From Rapidithrix thailandica (lineage in GTDB: Bacteria > Bacteroidota > Bacteroidia > Cytophagales > Flammeovirgaceae): a DNA stretch of 64,000 nucleotides. The stretch spans positions 62,001-126,000 of the forward strand of contig NZ_JBDKWZ010000009.1 in the NCBI RefSeq assembly GCF_039710355.1. The letters run 5' to 3'. The first letter of the stretch is position 1. Each line of letters begins with the position of its first letter. The translations under genes were made by a program, and so were the position numbers. Under the pieces are notes generated by a model. That model did no database searches. It had not been told where the DNA came from and saw nothing but the letters and a program-made list of their open reading frames with translations. This document shows, in pieces, positions 26,441 through 35,568 of the stretch.

Positions 26441-27574
26441 ATGACAATACAGAAAAGTATCCTTTTTTTAAGCTTTTGCCTGCTTCCTTGGTATGGCTTT
26501 TCTCAAGGTACATCGGAAAATACTACCGATACACTTTCCTCGTCCCCAGTTTATAAGAAAGTCAATATGGCTTTTTATCCGGCCATAAGTTATACTCCCG
26601 AAACGAGCTTGCAACTTGGGGCGATTGGTTTTTTTGTGTTTAATAAACCTCCTACGGACTCCGGCTCACGGTTTAACCGGCCTTCTTCTTTTTCCCCGGT
26701 GGTGATTTATTCCCTTAAAAACCAATTTGAAATCTATACCGATTGGGATATTTGGAACCGGAAGGGCTGGAATTATACTATCAAAGCGGGTTTTCGCAAT
26801 TTTCCCAATGTGTTTTATGGGCTTGGAAATCGTACCTTTTCCAAAGATAAAGAAGAGTATACGGAAGAGCGTTTGAAAATTGAAGCGGATTTGGTAAAAC
26901 CGCTTACGGAGCAACTTTTTGTAGGCCTGAACCTCAATCTTGAACACAATCATTTGTATGGTTTTGCTCAGGATGGGCAGATTGAATCCACTTCGTTAAT
27001 AGGCAAAGAAGGAGGGTTGATTTGGGGAATCGGACCGGTATTACGGCTGGACACCCGTGACGATGTGTTATATCCTACCAAAGGAAGTCGACTGGATGTT
27101 AAAATTCTGTATTATCCCAAAGAGTTGGGTAGTTCCTACCGTTTTGCAACGTATGTCGTGGATTTCCGGAAGTATTTGACCATCCAAAATGAGAAAAATG
27201 TATTGGCTTTTCAAGGGGTACTAAACGCCAGTAGTGGAAATGATATTCCTTTTTACAAATTATGGTGGATCGGAGGAGGGTATCGATTACGCGGTATTGA
27301 AAATGTAAACCGCTATTTGGATAAACAAGCAATGTATGTACAAGCCGAATACCGTAGAAAGTTGTTCTGGCGATTAGGTGGGGTTGTATTTACCGGAGCT
27401 GGAGAGGTGAGTGACCGCCTGAATGGTTTTCGGCTTTCGGAATGGAAATACGTATATGGGATGGGTTTGCGGTTTCAACCTATTAAGGGACAAAACATGA
27501 ACATCCGCTTCGATTATGGCATGGGTAAAGGCGACCAGTCAGGGTTTTATGTTTTAGTAAGGGAAGCTTTTTAA
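26441..27574 (+). CDS. BamA/TamA-family outer-membrane barrel protein
   Basis: 377 residues with a signal peptide ending GFSQ. No POTRA domains are visible; the protein is essentially one barrel of the bacterial surface antigen / Omp85 C-terminal type: FYPAISYTPETSLQLGAIGF, IWGIGPVLRLDTRDDVLYPTKGSRLDV (the classical DxRD..P.kG motif), FYKLWWIGGGYRLRGIENVNRY (the RGxxxxR-like L6 segment) and a final aromatic strand ending REAF. It probably is an outer-membrane channel or a lipid or protein insertion factor without periplasmic repeats. Its stop codon TAA overlaps the first copy of the AAACCTTCCAGG palindrome. Confidence 0.82.
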   Translation: MTIQKSILFLSFCLLPWYGFSQGTSENTTDTLSSSPVYKKVNMAFYPAISYTPETSLQLGAIGFFVFNKPPTDSGSRFNRPSSFSPVVIYSLKNQFEIYTDWDIWNRKGWNYTIKAGFRNFPNVFYGLGNRTFSKDKEEYTEERLKIEADLVKPLTEQLFVGLNLNLEHNHLYGFAQDGQIESTSLIGKEGGLIWGIGPVLRLDTRDDVLYPTKGSRLDVKILYYPKELGSSYRFATYVVDFRKYLTIQNEKNVLAFQGVLNASSGNDIPFYKLWWIGGGYRLRGIENVNRYLDKQAMYVQAEYRRKLFWRLGGVVFTGAGEVSDRLNGFRLSEWKYVYGMGLRFQPIKGQNMNIRFDYGMGKGDQSGFYVLVREAF

Positions 27575-27605
27575 ACCTTCCAGGTTTTGAAAACCTGAAA
27601 GGTTT
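27573..27605. repeat. Dispersed palindrome, copy 1
   Basis: AAACCTTCCAGGTTT (27573-27587) and AAACCTGAAAGGTTT (27591-27605), one changed base relative to a perfect complement. It overlaps the stop codon of the barrel gene and is followed by a short T-run, so it may act as a terminator for both flanking convergent genes. Two further copies at 30154 and 58904. Confidence 0.85.
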
Positions 27606-27618
27606 TTTCGGCTCCGGA

Positions 27619-30120
27619 TTAGTTTTTTAAGAGTTCGTCCACTCGTTTAAAAGCATATCCCCTGGCTTTTAACTCTCCAATCAGTGCATTCAATTTGCGA
27701 TGAAATTTATCAGTCCTTTCCGGGGCGGTTCCGATATGCAAAAGCATTTGAAAGCCATTCAGTCCCTTTTCATGTTGGACTTCATAGTCTAGAATACTTT
27801 GGTAAATCTGTTCGCCGGATACATAACGGTTGCCCATTTCCGGGACTGTGTAGTCGGCATTTGAACGGGTTCCAGGGGAAAAATTGATCACTTGAATACC
27901 CTCTTCTTTTGCCCAGTGACTGATTTGACGGTTGTACCATTCGTAAGGAGGTAAAAAGTACTTAGCTACTTGTGGCTTGATTCCAAAAGACTTCATGGCT
28001 TCATAATTATCGTTTAAATCCTGAAGAAACTCCTGTTTGTTTACCAACAGGCTGTCCCGGTTTTCCCAAGAGCAATAGAGCAAGTGTTTATCGGAATGAG
28101 CACCCAGGTAATGGCCATTTTGAACGAGTGTTTGAATGGTAGGGTGAAAGGCCGGCTTTCTATAAAAATCCCCGGTAAAAAAGAAGGAGGCTTTGACTTC
28201 TTGCTTTTCTAAAACGGAAATGATTTCTTGAGCCCCGTCAGCAAAGACATGTCCGGAAAATAACAAGGCAATAGAAGGTTCCTGGGTATCTCCACGTATA
28301 ATTCCCCCATGGTCCAGTGTAAAGTTTTTTTGTGGTTTGGCGAGTGCCGACAGTAGATAAATTAGGCTAGCGGTTCCATCCATCGTAGGCTCATTGGTGG
28401 AATAGTCTCCAAAATCATCGTGATAGACGGATAAGTCAGATTGAAACGCAGCGTATTCATCCTCTTCCACAAGATGTATACCTTTGAGGCTTTGAAAAAT
28501 CCGGGTATATACAGGTCCATCGACCAAACCACCGTCTAAGCGATATTGATGCAGAAAGGCAAGTGACGAGTGAGGCGTTTTCGGAGAAACACCCTTTTCC
28601 GGTAAGCCAATGATCATACTGGTCCCCCAAGGGTTACAGCCAAACAACCAATCGATACTGGCAGTTTCCAAGGGTAAATACGATTGGTCTCCACTCAGTT
28701 GCCTGTACAAGTAACATTGTGTGGCAAAAGCCGCCACCAGATTGTTGGAGCACCAAATAAACGGAGTTCCTTGCAAAAAAGCATTGTTTTTAGCCCTTTG
28801 CCAAACCGTTTCAATTCCTTTTTTGTAATAGGCAATGAGTTCCTTTTTGTATTGCCCTGTTGTTTGTTGAGCCAATCGGTAATGACCTACATTCAAAAAG
28901 GGGTACCATTGGTAATGGCGGGCCGTATCGTTTTCTATCCAAGGAGTAACAGGTTCTTGACGGGCAAAATCCAAGGCTTCTTTTTGATAATTTTTTTGCC
29001 GGGTCAAGGTATACAGTTCACTGGCTGCGAGCTCCATATCGTCTACCCAATTGTCCTCTTCATAAAAGTAGGGGGCTTTTCCCGGAGCTGTTTGACAAGG
29101 GCCCGGTTTGCCTTTTCCCAGTTGGTATGCGGATAACGCTCTTTCGTATAGCTTTCGGGCATATTCAGGATCTTTAAATTGAAAAATCTGATGTCCTAAA
29201 GCCAATGCAGAACTGAATTTTCCTGCTGTAGAAGCCACTCCGGTTGTACGGTTTTTATTTCCGAAAACACCTTGAACTTCTCCGGTACAAAAATAAACAG
29301 GCCTTCCTTCCGGGAAGTCATAGACCACCGAATCTTTATTGGGAAGGCGATAGCCTGCATGATCGCGGTCATCGGCAATTTGATTAAACATCCAATCTTC
29401 TTTAGGATGCATTTTTACAAGCCAATCCAATCCCCACTTGGCCTCATCCAAGACATCCGGCAAGCCGTTTTTACCCGGTAGCCCATTGGCCAAATACTCA
29501 TCGGCAAATGCTTGTGGATTTTCCTGGTATGCTAAGAGCATTTGATACGTAGCGTTAGCGGAAGTAGCGACATATTGGAGGTAATCCGAAGCATCGTGCC
29601 AACCCCCGGTCACATCAATAGGAGTCCCGTCAGCCACCGGAGCATAGAGGGTATAGCCATCTCGGGTATGGCAGGAATCTTGTAAAAAGGGGTTGTATCC
29701 ACAGCGTTGCTGACGCATATACCGGAGCATAAAATCTGCAGTACCCTGATACACTGTTTCATGTATGGTAAAAACCGGGGATTGGGTTTTTCCGATTTGC
29801 AACCGGTACTTTCCGGCTTGGTTAAACTCACTGAAATCGATCCGGTAGGTATGGCTGAAAGGGCCATATGCCCCTTTTTCCTCTCGTTTGTGGGTGGTAA
29901 ACACTACTTTTCCACTCTCGACATCGATTAACTGAGCTTGTTGGAAAGCAACAGAGCTTTTGCCTGCCACTACTGCTACTTTCAATGCATCCGTCGGATA
30001 ACCGATTTGATTCACTCTAATCCAGTATTCCGAAGGGTGAAAAGAGCAGGAGAAAAGAACGGGCAATACTAAGAGGTAGAATATACCTGTAAGTGTTTTC
30101 TTAAGGATGGTATGCATCAT
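27619..30120 (-). CDS. GH9 endoglucanase-type lipoprotein fused to a polysaccharide-deacetylase (NodB) domain
   Basis: 833 residues. Lipoprotein signal with lipobox LFSC (C25). Residues ~30-120 are the immunoglobulin-like N-terminal domain of CelD-type GH9 enzymes (WIRVNQIGYPTDALKVAVV). Residues ~125-600 are the (alpha/alpha)6 GH9 domain: GGWHDASDY (172-180) with catalytic Asp176/Asp179, and the proton-donor region DYSTNEPTMDG with Glu near 575. Residues ~610-833 form a NodB-like deacetylase domain: LLFSGHVFADGAQEI, ASFFFTGDF, GAHSDKHLLY with the HxxxH metal pair, and YFLPPYEWYN. The usual motif-1 TFDDG is altered to FADG. It probably acts on an acetylated beta-glucan at the cell surface or in the periplasm; the substrate is unknown. 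Confidence 0.88.
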   Translation of the reverse strand: MMHTILKKTLTGIFYLLVLPVLFSCSFHPSEYWIRVNQIGYPTDALKVAVVAGKSSVAFQQAQLIDVESGKVVFTTHKREEKGAYGPFSHTYRIDFSEFNQAGKYRLQIGKTQSPVFTIHETVYQGTADFMLRYMRQQRCGYNPFLQDSCHTRDGYTLYAPVADGTPIDVTGGWHDASDYLQYVATSANATYQMLLAYQENPQAFADEYLANGLPGKNGLPDVLDEAKWGLDWLVKMHPKEDWMFNQIADDRDHAGYRLPNKDSVVYDFPEGRPVYFCTGEVQGVFGNKNRTTGVASTAGKFSSALALGHQIFQFKDPEYARKLYERALSAYQLGKGKPGPCQTAPGKAPYFYEEDNWVDDMELAASELYTLTRQKNYQKEALDFARQEPVTPWIENDTARHYQWYPFLNVGHYRLAQQTTGQYKKELIAYYKKGIETVWQRAKNNAFLQGTPFIWCSNNLVAAFATQCYLYRQLSGDQSYLPLETASIDWLFGCNPWGTSMIIGLPEKGVSPKTPHSSLAFLHQYRLDGGLVDGPVYTRIFQSLKGIHLVEEDEYAAFQSDLSVYHDDFGDYSTNEPTMDGTASLIYLLSALAKPQKNFTLDHGGIIRGDTQEPSIALLFSGHVFADGAQEIISVLEKQEVKASFFFTGDFYRKPAFHPTIQTLVQNGHYLGAHSDKHLLYCSWENRDSLLVNKQEFLQDLNDNYEAMKSFGIKPQVAKYFLPPYEWYNRQISHWAKEEGIQVINFSPGTRSNADYTVPEMGNRYVSGEQIYQSILDYEVQHEKGLNGFQMLLHIGTAPERTDKFHRKLNALIGELKARGYAFKRVDELLKN

Positions 30121-30153
30121 CGGAATAGGAGTTATATGAACCTGTAGGAAATT

Positions 30154-30186
30154 AAACCTTCCAGGTTTTTAAAACCTGGAAGGTTT
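30154..30186. repeat. Dispersed palindrome, copy 2
   Basis: AAACCTTCCAGGTTT (30154-30168), three-base loop, and its perfect complement AAACCTGGAAGGTTT (30172-30186). Each 15-bp arm is itself nearly palindromic (AAACCT...AGGTTT), so it can fold as one long hairpin or two short ones. Located upstream of the GH9 gene. Confidence 0.9.
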
Positions 30187-30365
30187 AGGATTGACAAGAG
30201 TGAATTGTCTTGTGGTTGAAATTAAGAAAAAACAAAGGAATAAGTAGTTGATGCAGAGGGGTTTTTGTGATAACTATTGTGTTTATCATAGAATTCAGTG
30301 AGCAATTATCACAGTATTCAGTGAAGAGAAAAATCTAGCAGAAATCTTTTTAAATTGGAGATGCC

Positions 30366-30409
30366 TGAAAACCCTTCCGGGGTTATGAGAAGTCCGAAAG
30401 GGTTTTGAG
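30366..30409 (-). terminator. Terminator of the C69 gene
   Basis: AAAACCCTTCCGGGG and CCGAAAGGGTTTT form an imperfect stem just after the C69 stop. It resembles a diverged copy of the dispersed palindrome. Confidence 0.55.
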
Positions 30410-30415
30410 GGGTCT

Positions 30416-31726
30416 TTAAATGAGGGATACTACTTTTTTGTTGAGCGAGTCCAAATAATAATTATACAAGGGGGAAAATTGCCCGTTTTTTAATTTACTC
30501 TTTCGGAAATGATATTGCCATTCCATCAGCTTCTTAGTGTGCTTATGCAAACAACTTTTGGATAACTCGGTGAACGCTTCTTCTTTCGTATTTTTATTTT
30601 GTAAAAGTATCTGGTCTTTTTCTAACCATTCTTTTTGGATTTGTTGGCGTTCTTTTTCAAAAAGCGCTTTGGCACTTTTATAATTTTTGGAAACCTCCCT
30701 GAAAAATATTTCTGCTTGCCACCATAGCGACTCGTCTTTGAAAGGTCCGGGTACTTGAGTTAGGCCTTCATATAGGTTGTTTCCTGGAATGTACACTGGT
30801 TTGTACAAAGAAAGGCAAGGGTTGGAAGTTCCGGTATACCAAGTGGTGGCAATTTGGGACGTTCTCAACTCTACTACCATACTGGCGTTGGTCTGATAAG
30901 GGTTCATGCGGCCCGTAGCATGGCGACAAGCACATTTATAATTGGCTTTTGAAGGGTTAAATTTCCCTTGGTCCAAATGGTGAGTGCTAAGCAAAGTGAT
31001 GGCATTTCGTATATCGAACTGACCGTCAGCTTTTTGTGCTTGCTTTTGAAGTAGTTGTTCTCTGATAGTGTTTTTGGATTTAGGTCCGAAAGCTTTCGCA
31101 AAATTAAATGTATCTCCTTTCTTGATATACTTGTGTTTCTGGGCAAACTCTACCAGGTTTTTACTACTATAATCGAAGTTTTTTTCAATCGTAAAGGTAT
31201 TACTTAAGGCATGGAAGCCATGGATGGTCAAGGCGGCCCATTCTTTCTCTACTGTTTCCAATAAAAAAGCATCTTTTCTATCGGCTATCAGAAATGTATT
31301 TTGTGCCTTGTTATTACTTCCTGTTTGCTTAAATTCGGCTATTAAACCTGTAATGACTTCCATCGCTGTCTGTGCGGTAGTACTGCGTTCCAAGGCTAAA
31401 CGGACCAAATCCGGGCCGGTTAATCCCGTACTTTTGGAGCCTCGCTTTACTTTACTTTCCACTTCCTGGCAGGCGATAGCCACTTGATGCTCATTGATGC
31501 CCATTTCTCCACCCCAATGTTGAGAATTTCGACTCAGCAATATTTCGAAGGTTCGTTGAGCTTGTGGAATTTGGATATGGGTGCATGTGAGATAGTTTTC
31601 CGGAGCATGCAAGGCCGGAATACGTACCAATGCTTGACCTTCATTGGCCAAGCCGTCCATATTTTTTCCTAAAATTATGGTTTGGTGACGGGTATACGTA
31701 GGGGTTGCAATAAAAATGCTGCACAT
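30416..31726 (-). CDS. Secernin-type peptidase C69 family protein
   Basis: 436 residues. It begins MCSIFIATPTYTRHQTIILGKNMDG: a Cys directly after the initiator Met, as in N-terminal-nucleophile hydrolases of the C69/secernin family. It is followed by ENYLTCTHIQIPQAQRTFEILLSR and WGGEMGINEHQVAIACQEVESK, both diagnostic for secernins. The C-terminal third is lysine- and glutamate-rich and helical. Members include dipeptidases and acylases; a defined substrate cannot be given. There is no signal peptide, so it is cytoplasmic. Monocistronic, with its own terminator. Confidence 0.83.
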   Translation of the reverse strand: MCSIFIATPTYTRHQTIILGKNMDGLANEGQALVRIPALHAPENYLTCTHIQIPQAQRTFEILLSRNSQHWGGEMGINEHQVAIACQEVESKVKRGSKSTGLTGPDLVRLALERSTTAQTAMEVITGLIAEFKQTGSNNKAQNTFLIADRKDAFLLETVEKEWAALTIHGFHALSNTFTIEKNFDYSSKNLVEFAQKHKYIKKGDTFNFAKAFGPKSKNTIREQLLQKQAQKADGQFDIRNAITLLSTHHLDQGKFNPSKANYKCACRHATGRMNPYQTNASMVVELRTSQIATTWYTGTSNPCLSLYKPVYIPGNNLYEGLTQVPGPFKDESLWWQAEIFFREVSKNYKSAKALFEKERQQIQKEWLEKDQILLQNKNTKEEAFTELSKSCLHKHTKKLMEWQYHFRKSKLKNGQFSPLYNYYLDSLNKKVVSLI

Positions 31727-32071
31727 GATAGTAAAAAGTTGGATTATTCAGTAAAAAAATAGTAGTAATATGCCTTTTTTATGGAAGTATTTGCTGATTT
31801 CTATTAATCAAACCCAATGCCACAGAGCTTTTCCAATTTAGACTGTTGATCTACTTTTTTTCAGACGCCGAAGGTAGGATATTTTGTTAAAAAAATTAAA
31901 AATATGAGAGCAAATGGGGAGTATTGTTGAAAAAGGGGGACTTTTGTAGGTATTTTTGATAAATCGTTGGCTTCTTCTCAAGTATATGATCCAACTTTGT
32001 GTTGTTTGTAAAGACGTTGTTGAAGAAGTAAATCGGTTTTCGGATATATTTTACCAAAAAGAGCAATCATT
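31727..32071. promoter_or_regulatory. Divergent promoter region, candidate phylum-type promoter for the DUF1573 gene
   Basis: 345 bp between divergent genes. TTG (31927-31929), 21 bp, TATTTTTG (31951-31958) resembles the Bacteroidota -33/-7 consensus (TTTG, about 19 bp, TAnnTTTG), 114 bp before the DUF1573 start. No other structure seen. Confidence 0.35.
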
Positions 32072-33163
32072 ATGATGAAGAATCTATTGCTAAGTTTAAC
32101 AATAGTTGTTGCTACCATACTCAACCTGCAAGCTCAGGGAAAAATAGTGTTTGACAAAATGAGTCATGACTTTGGGGAGATGAAAGAGGTGGGAGGACCT
32201 GTGACAGTGAGGTTTAATTTTACCAATAAGGGAGGTGGGGCACTGAGTCTTACCGAAGTACGCCCTTCTTGCGGATGTACGACTCCTGCCTGGAGTAAAG
32301 CTCCGGTGTATTCGGGAAAGACCGGCTATGTGGAAGCGACTTACAATCCCAAAGGACGACCTGGAAAATTTAATAAATCCATTACGGTGAAGACTACGGG
32401 GGAACCACAAATAGTAGTATTAAAGATCTCAGGAAATGTCATTCCACGTGACAAAGGGCCACACGATTTTTATCCTATGCAGATAGGAAGTTTGCGGTTC
32501 AAAACCACCCATCTGGTGTATGGTGAAGTGATGCATAATGGCAGCGAAGAAGCTTCTACGGTTGTTTATAATGATGGAGACAAACCTGTTTCTATCAATT
32601 TGGAAGGTTCCGAAATTCCTTCACATTTGAAGGTGTCAACTTCCAAATCTACGTTAGCTCCAAAAGATACCTTGTTGCTTTCCGTTACATACGATGCTTC
32701 GAGAAGAGGGGAGTGGGGATATAACTTTGAACATTTTGTTTTAAAAACCAATGATTTGGTAAAACCCGGCAAACGGATCAATCTCAGCGCAACCATCAAA
32801 GAAAACTTTGACAACTTGCCTGCGGATGCCAAACGTCCTTCGCTCCGGGTTGACAAAAAGACTCATGACTTCGGTAATATTCAGCAAAATATGCAGGTAA
32901 GTACTCATTTTACCATTACCAATGACGGAGAAGCGCCATTGTTGATCCGAAAGGTCAAAGCTTCCTGTGGGTGTACAGTGCCTAAATTACAAAAGACCGA
33001 ATTGGCTCCGGGAGAATCTACGGATATCCAAGTATCCTTTAGCAGTGCCAACCGGAATGGAAAGCAACGGAAAAGTATCACCTTGGTCTGCAATGATCCC
33101 CAACAAGATATAACTACCCTTTGGATCTATTCTAATGTGGTAAATACAGAAGTGAAAGAATAA
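32072..33163 (+). CDS. Exported DUF1573-family protein with two domains
   Basis: 363 residues with a signal peptide (LLSLTIVVATILNLQAQ). Two DUF1573 domains are recognisable by the repeated theme: HDFGEMKEVGGPVTVRFNFTNKGGGALSLTEVRPSCGCT (residues ~30-68) and HDFGNIQQNMQVSTHFTITNDGEAPLLIRKVKASCGCT (~265-302). Each carries the conserved CGCT. A middle Ig-like segment links them. These are periplasmic or surface beta-sandwich proteins of unknown function, abundant in Bacteroidota. Start at 32072 or at the next Met codon, 32075. Followed by its own terminator. Confidence 0.9.
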   Translation: MMKNLLLSLTIVVATILNLQAQGKIVFDKMSHDFGEMKEVGGPVTVRFNFTNKGGGALSLTEVRPSCGCTTPAWSKAPVYSGKTGYVEATYNPKGRPGKFNKSITVKTTGEPQIVVLKISGNVIPRDKGPHDFYPMQIGSLRFKTTHLVYGEVMHNGSEEASTVVYNDGDKPVSINLEGSEIPSHLKVSTSKSTLAPKDTLLLSVTYDASRRGEWGYNFEHFVLKTNDLVKPGKRINLSATIKENFDNLPADAKRPSLRVDKKTHDFGNIQQNMQVSTHFTITNDGEAPLLIRKVKASCGCTVPKLQKTELAPGESTDIQVSFSSANRNGKQRKSITLVCNDPQQDITTLWIYSNVVNTEVKE

Positions 33164-33185
33164 AAACAGTATTACACGATAGATG

Positions 33186-33218
33186 GCCCTGAGGTTCTTT
33201 TAATCTCAGGGCTTTTTA
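33186..33218 (+). terminator. Terminator of the DUF1573 gene
   Basis: GCCCTGAG (33186-33193) pairs with CTCAGGGC (33205-33212), 11-nt loop, then TTTTTA. Confidence 0.85.
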
Positions 33219-33544
33219 TATCGAAAATTTCAAGTGAATTAATAGATGAAGCTGGGTGGATAGATTAACAAGGTGCGAAGTGCCCAAAATAAATATTAGC
33301 TTTGTCGGAATGAAATTAGTTATTATTCGGCAAGTCAATCCTTACTCTTTCTCTTTCCTTTTCTATGTAGTTCTAATTCAATAAGTCACAATGAGGTGGA
33401 GCTCCAGAATACATAGGTAAAATAAAGTAGCTTTTTCAATATAGGTATTGTTATCTATAAAATTGTTTTGCTTCTTTGCGTTGTATTTCTACTAACTTAT
33501 GGTTATTCGTTTTTTGAGTATTAACCAAAAATCCAACTAACTCA
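33219..33544. other. Intergenic region before the toxin locus
   Basis: About 325 bp, A/T-rich, no ORF or clear hairpin. It presumably contains the promoter of the barrel/fibre/RHS gene series. TAGCTTTG at 33297-33304 matches a -7 element but has no TTG at the right spacing. Confidence 0.35.
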
Positions 33545-35521
33545 TTGATTCCCAAAAAGTACATAGCATTTCTATCCCTTTGTTTTTGCGTATTCGCAAT
33601 GACTCCCTCTTCTCTTGTCTGGGCACAACAGCAAGACAGTACCTCTTTTCAAAAACACTGGAGTCTTTCAGGTGGAGTTTCTTTTCTGAATGAACAACCC
33701 CAAGTGCGGGAAGGACACCTGGGACTGACCTATCGCCCCTGGGCCTTTATGGAAATGGGTGCAGCCGCTGTGCTGCGTTATCACCAAAAGCCCCGTTGGA
33801 CAGGCTTGGGCAGCCGGGGTGTATTGCGTGTTCTACCCAATGAAAAATTGCCCTTTCTACAATTGGAAGCCAGTACCTTTTTCACTCTTCCGGATTCCTT
33901 CCCTCCAACCAATGCCGCTTACCTGGGCTTGGGTTATCGCATGCCGTTGGGCAAGCGTTTGGACTTGCAGGTATTAGCCTTGAAAAACCTGGGAGAGGTG
34001 AAAGCGGAAGTTCCTCAATTGTCTTCCTGGACCGTGCGCTCTTCCCTGCGGTTTCGTTTGGGAAAGTTGGACAGAAGTGGATCGCTTAACAAAGTCCAAT
34101 CCAAAAGCCCATCCGGTGATAGCAAAGCGGATACAACCCGTTGGAGTTTTGGCGGCAGCGGCTCTGTTTCAGCTGAAGGACAGGCAGCCGTGGCCATCTC
34201 TCCGGTCATCGAATACCGTTTAAACAAACACAGCAGCCTGGGTTTGGGCCCCAGTTTCCAATACCACAAGGCCGACAAAGAAACGGAAGAAACGGTGAAT
34301 TACGGATTGCGTTTTTACGGCAAGTACCGTTTCTCAGAAAATTCTCCTTTCTTACAAATAGAATACGAGGGCATAAGCCGGCAGGACAGCCTGCAACAAC
34401 GAAGGTTCGTTTCGACGATGCTAGCAGGTGCCGGGTATCGCTTTGCCTTGGGCGAACTGGCCGGCTTGGAACTGAGCCTGTTGCGGGACACCCGTCCACA
34501 GGCCACCGGACGGAAGAGTCCTTGGGTGTTTCGTGTGGGGTACCATACCTCTTTGGGAGCGAGCAAAAACAAAAGCTGGATGGACAAGCTCAAAGAAAAA
34601 CCGTTTGACATCGGTAAGATTCGCCCGCCCCGCTTTCTCAAGCAGTTGGGTTGGGAAGGAGGCTTGGGGGTGCAACTGGGCAAGCCACCCCGGATAGAAG
34701 CTTCTCCTATGCTCACCTGGTCACCCGACAGTACCTTGACCCTGGGGGTAGGGCCCAGTTTTCAGGCTTCTAAAGAGACGTTTCAAAGCGATAGTTTACA
34801 ACTGGAATACGGCCTGAGGGCCTTTGCCCGCTTTTACCTTTTGGGCAAAGCGCCTTATGTACAGGTGGAATACGAAGCCTTGCGCAATGCCTCCAAACAC
34901 TGGCAATCGGGTTTGTTGGCCGGGGGAGGCTACGAATTGAAACTCAGTAAAGCCTTTGCCTTGACGGCCACGGTTTTGTACCGGTTAAGCGGAGACCGGA
35001 GCGGTAGCCCCTGGGTGATTCGCACCGGGTACAAAGGCAAAATGCCTGTCAAAGACAAGTTGATTCCGGGCTTTCATCCGCCCGAGCCCCCTTCTCTTTT
35101 GAACCAGGCCTTGCAACGTCTGGAAGGAACCCTGGGCATGGTACTGGGCGAGCAGTTGAGTCTGAACCTATCCCCGGCCCTGGCATTTAAACTGGGCAAA
35201 GTGTGGACATTGGGAGCCGGTCCCTCTTTCCTGTATGCGAAAAATCACAAAAACGGCCGGGAACACAAAGTTTACGGAGGGCGCGCCTACCTACGGTACC
35301 GCCCGGAAAACCATCTGCCCTTTTTGCAAGTGGAAGGCGAAAGCCTGCGCACCCAAGAAGGCGGTTGGAACAATGCCTTGTTGGCCGGAGCAGGAGTGGC
35401 CTTTCCGGTCTTTTATAAAGGACGGTTCAGCTTCGGCTTGTTCCGCGACCTGACCTGGAGTGGCCCCACCGCCATCAGAGCAGAGCCCTGGATTGTAAGA
35501 CTGGGATTGGTGGTGGAGTAA
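33545..35521 (+). CDS. Exported protein of four barrel-like modules, RHS-locus associated
   Basis: 658 residues from TTG 33545 (no ATG fits; the signal peptide IAFLSLCFCVFAMTPSSLVWAQ follows directly). The mature protein is four related modules of about 130-165 residues starting near residues 30, 199, 368 and 525. Each has a LxxSPxxxxxLxxxxxLGLGPSF strand pair, a PFLQ(I/V/L)E strand (PFLQLEASTF, PFLQIEYEGI, PYVQVEYEAL, PFLQVEGESL) and an ALLAGAGYxF-like strand. The alternating pattern is that of outer-membrane beta strands. Codon use is more G/C-rich than in the genes around it and resembles the RHS core. Unrecognised family; as first gene of the cluster it may be the outer-membrane anchor or conduit for the fibre and RHS proteins (inference). 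Confidence 0.6.
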   Translation: MIPKKYIAFLSLCFCVFAMTPSSLVWAQQQDSTSFQKHWSLSGGVSFLNEQPQVREGHLGLTYRPWAFMEMGAAAVLRYHQKPRWTGLGSRGVLRVLPNEKLPFLQLEASTFFTLPDSFPPTNAAYLGLGYRMPLGKRLDLQVLALKNLGEVKAEVPQLSSWTVRSSLRFRLGKLDRSGSLNKVQSKSPSGDSKADTTRWSFGGSGSVSAEGQAAVAISPVIEYRLNKHSSLGLGPSFQYHKADKETEETVNYGLRFYGKYRFSENSPFLQIEYEGISRQDSLQQRRFVSTMLAGAGYRFALGELAGLELSLLRDTRPQATGRKSPWVFRVGYHTSLGASKNKSWMDKLKEKPFDIGKIRPPRFLKQLGWEGGLGVQLGKPPRIEASPMLTWSPDSTLTLGVGPSFQASKETFQSDSLQLEYGLRAFARFYLLGKAPYVQVEYEALRNASKHWQSGLLAGGGYELKLSKAFALTATVLYRLSGDRSGSPWVIRTGYKGKMPVKDKLIPGFHPPEPPSLLNQALQRLEGTLGMVLGEQLSLNLSPALAFKLGKVWTLGAGPSFLYAKNHKNGREHKVYGGRAYLRYRPENHLPFLQVEGESLRTQEGGWNNALLAGAGVAFPVFYKGRFSFGLFRDLTWSGPTAIRAEPWIVRLGLVVE

Positions 35522-35568
35522 ACAGATAATTTAAAAAAGAAATAAACACTAAATCAATAATTCCAACT

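Larger units (their letters stand above)
30121..30415. other. 295-bp gap with palindrome and terminator
   Basis: Contains dispersed palindrome copy 2 (30154-30186) and, near the upstream gene's end, the secernin terminator (30366-30409). The remainder is A/T-rich and presumably carries the GH9 promoter on the minus strand. Confidence 0.5.
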
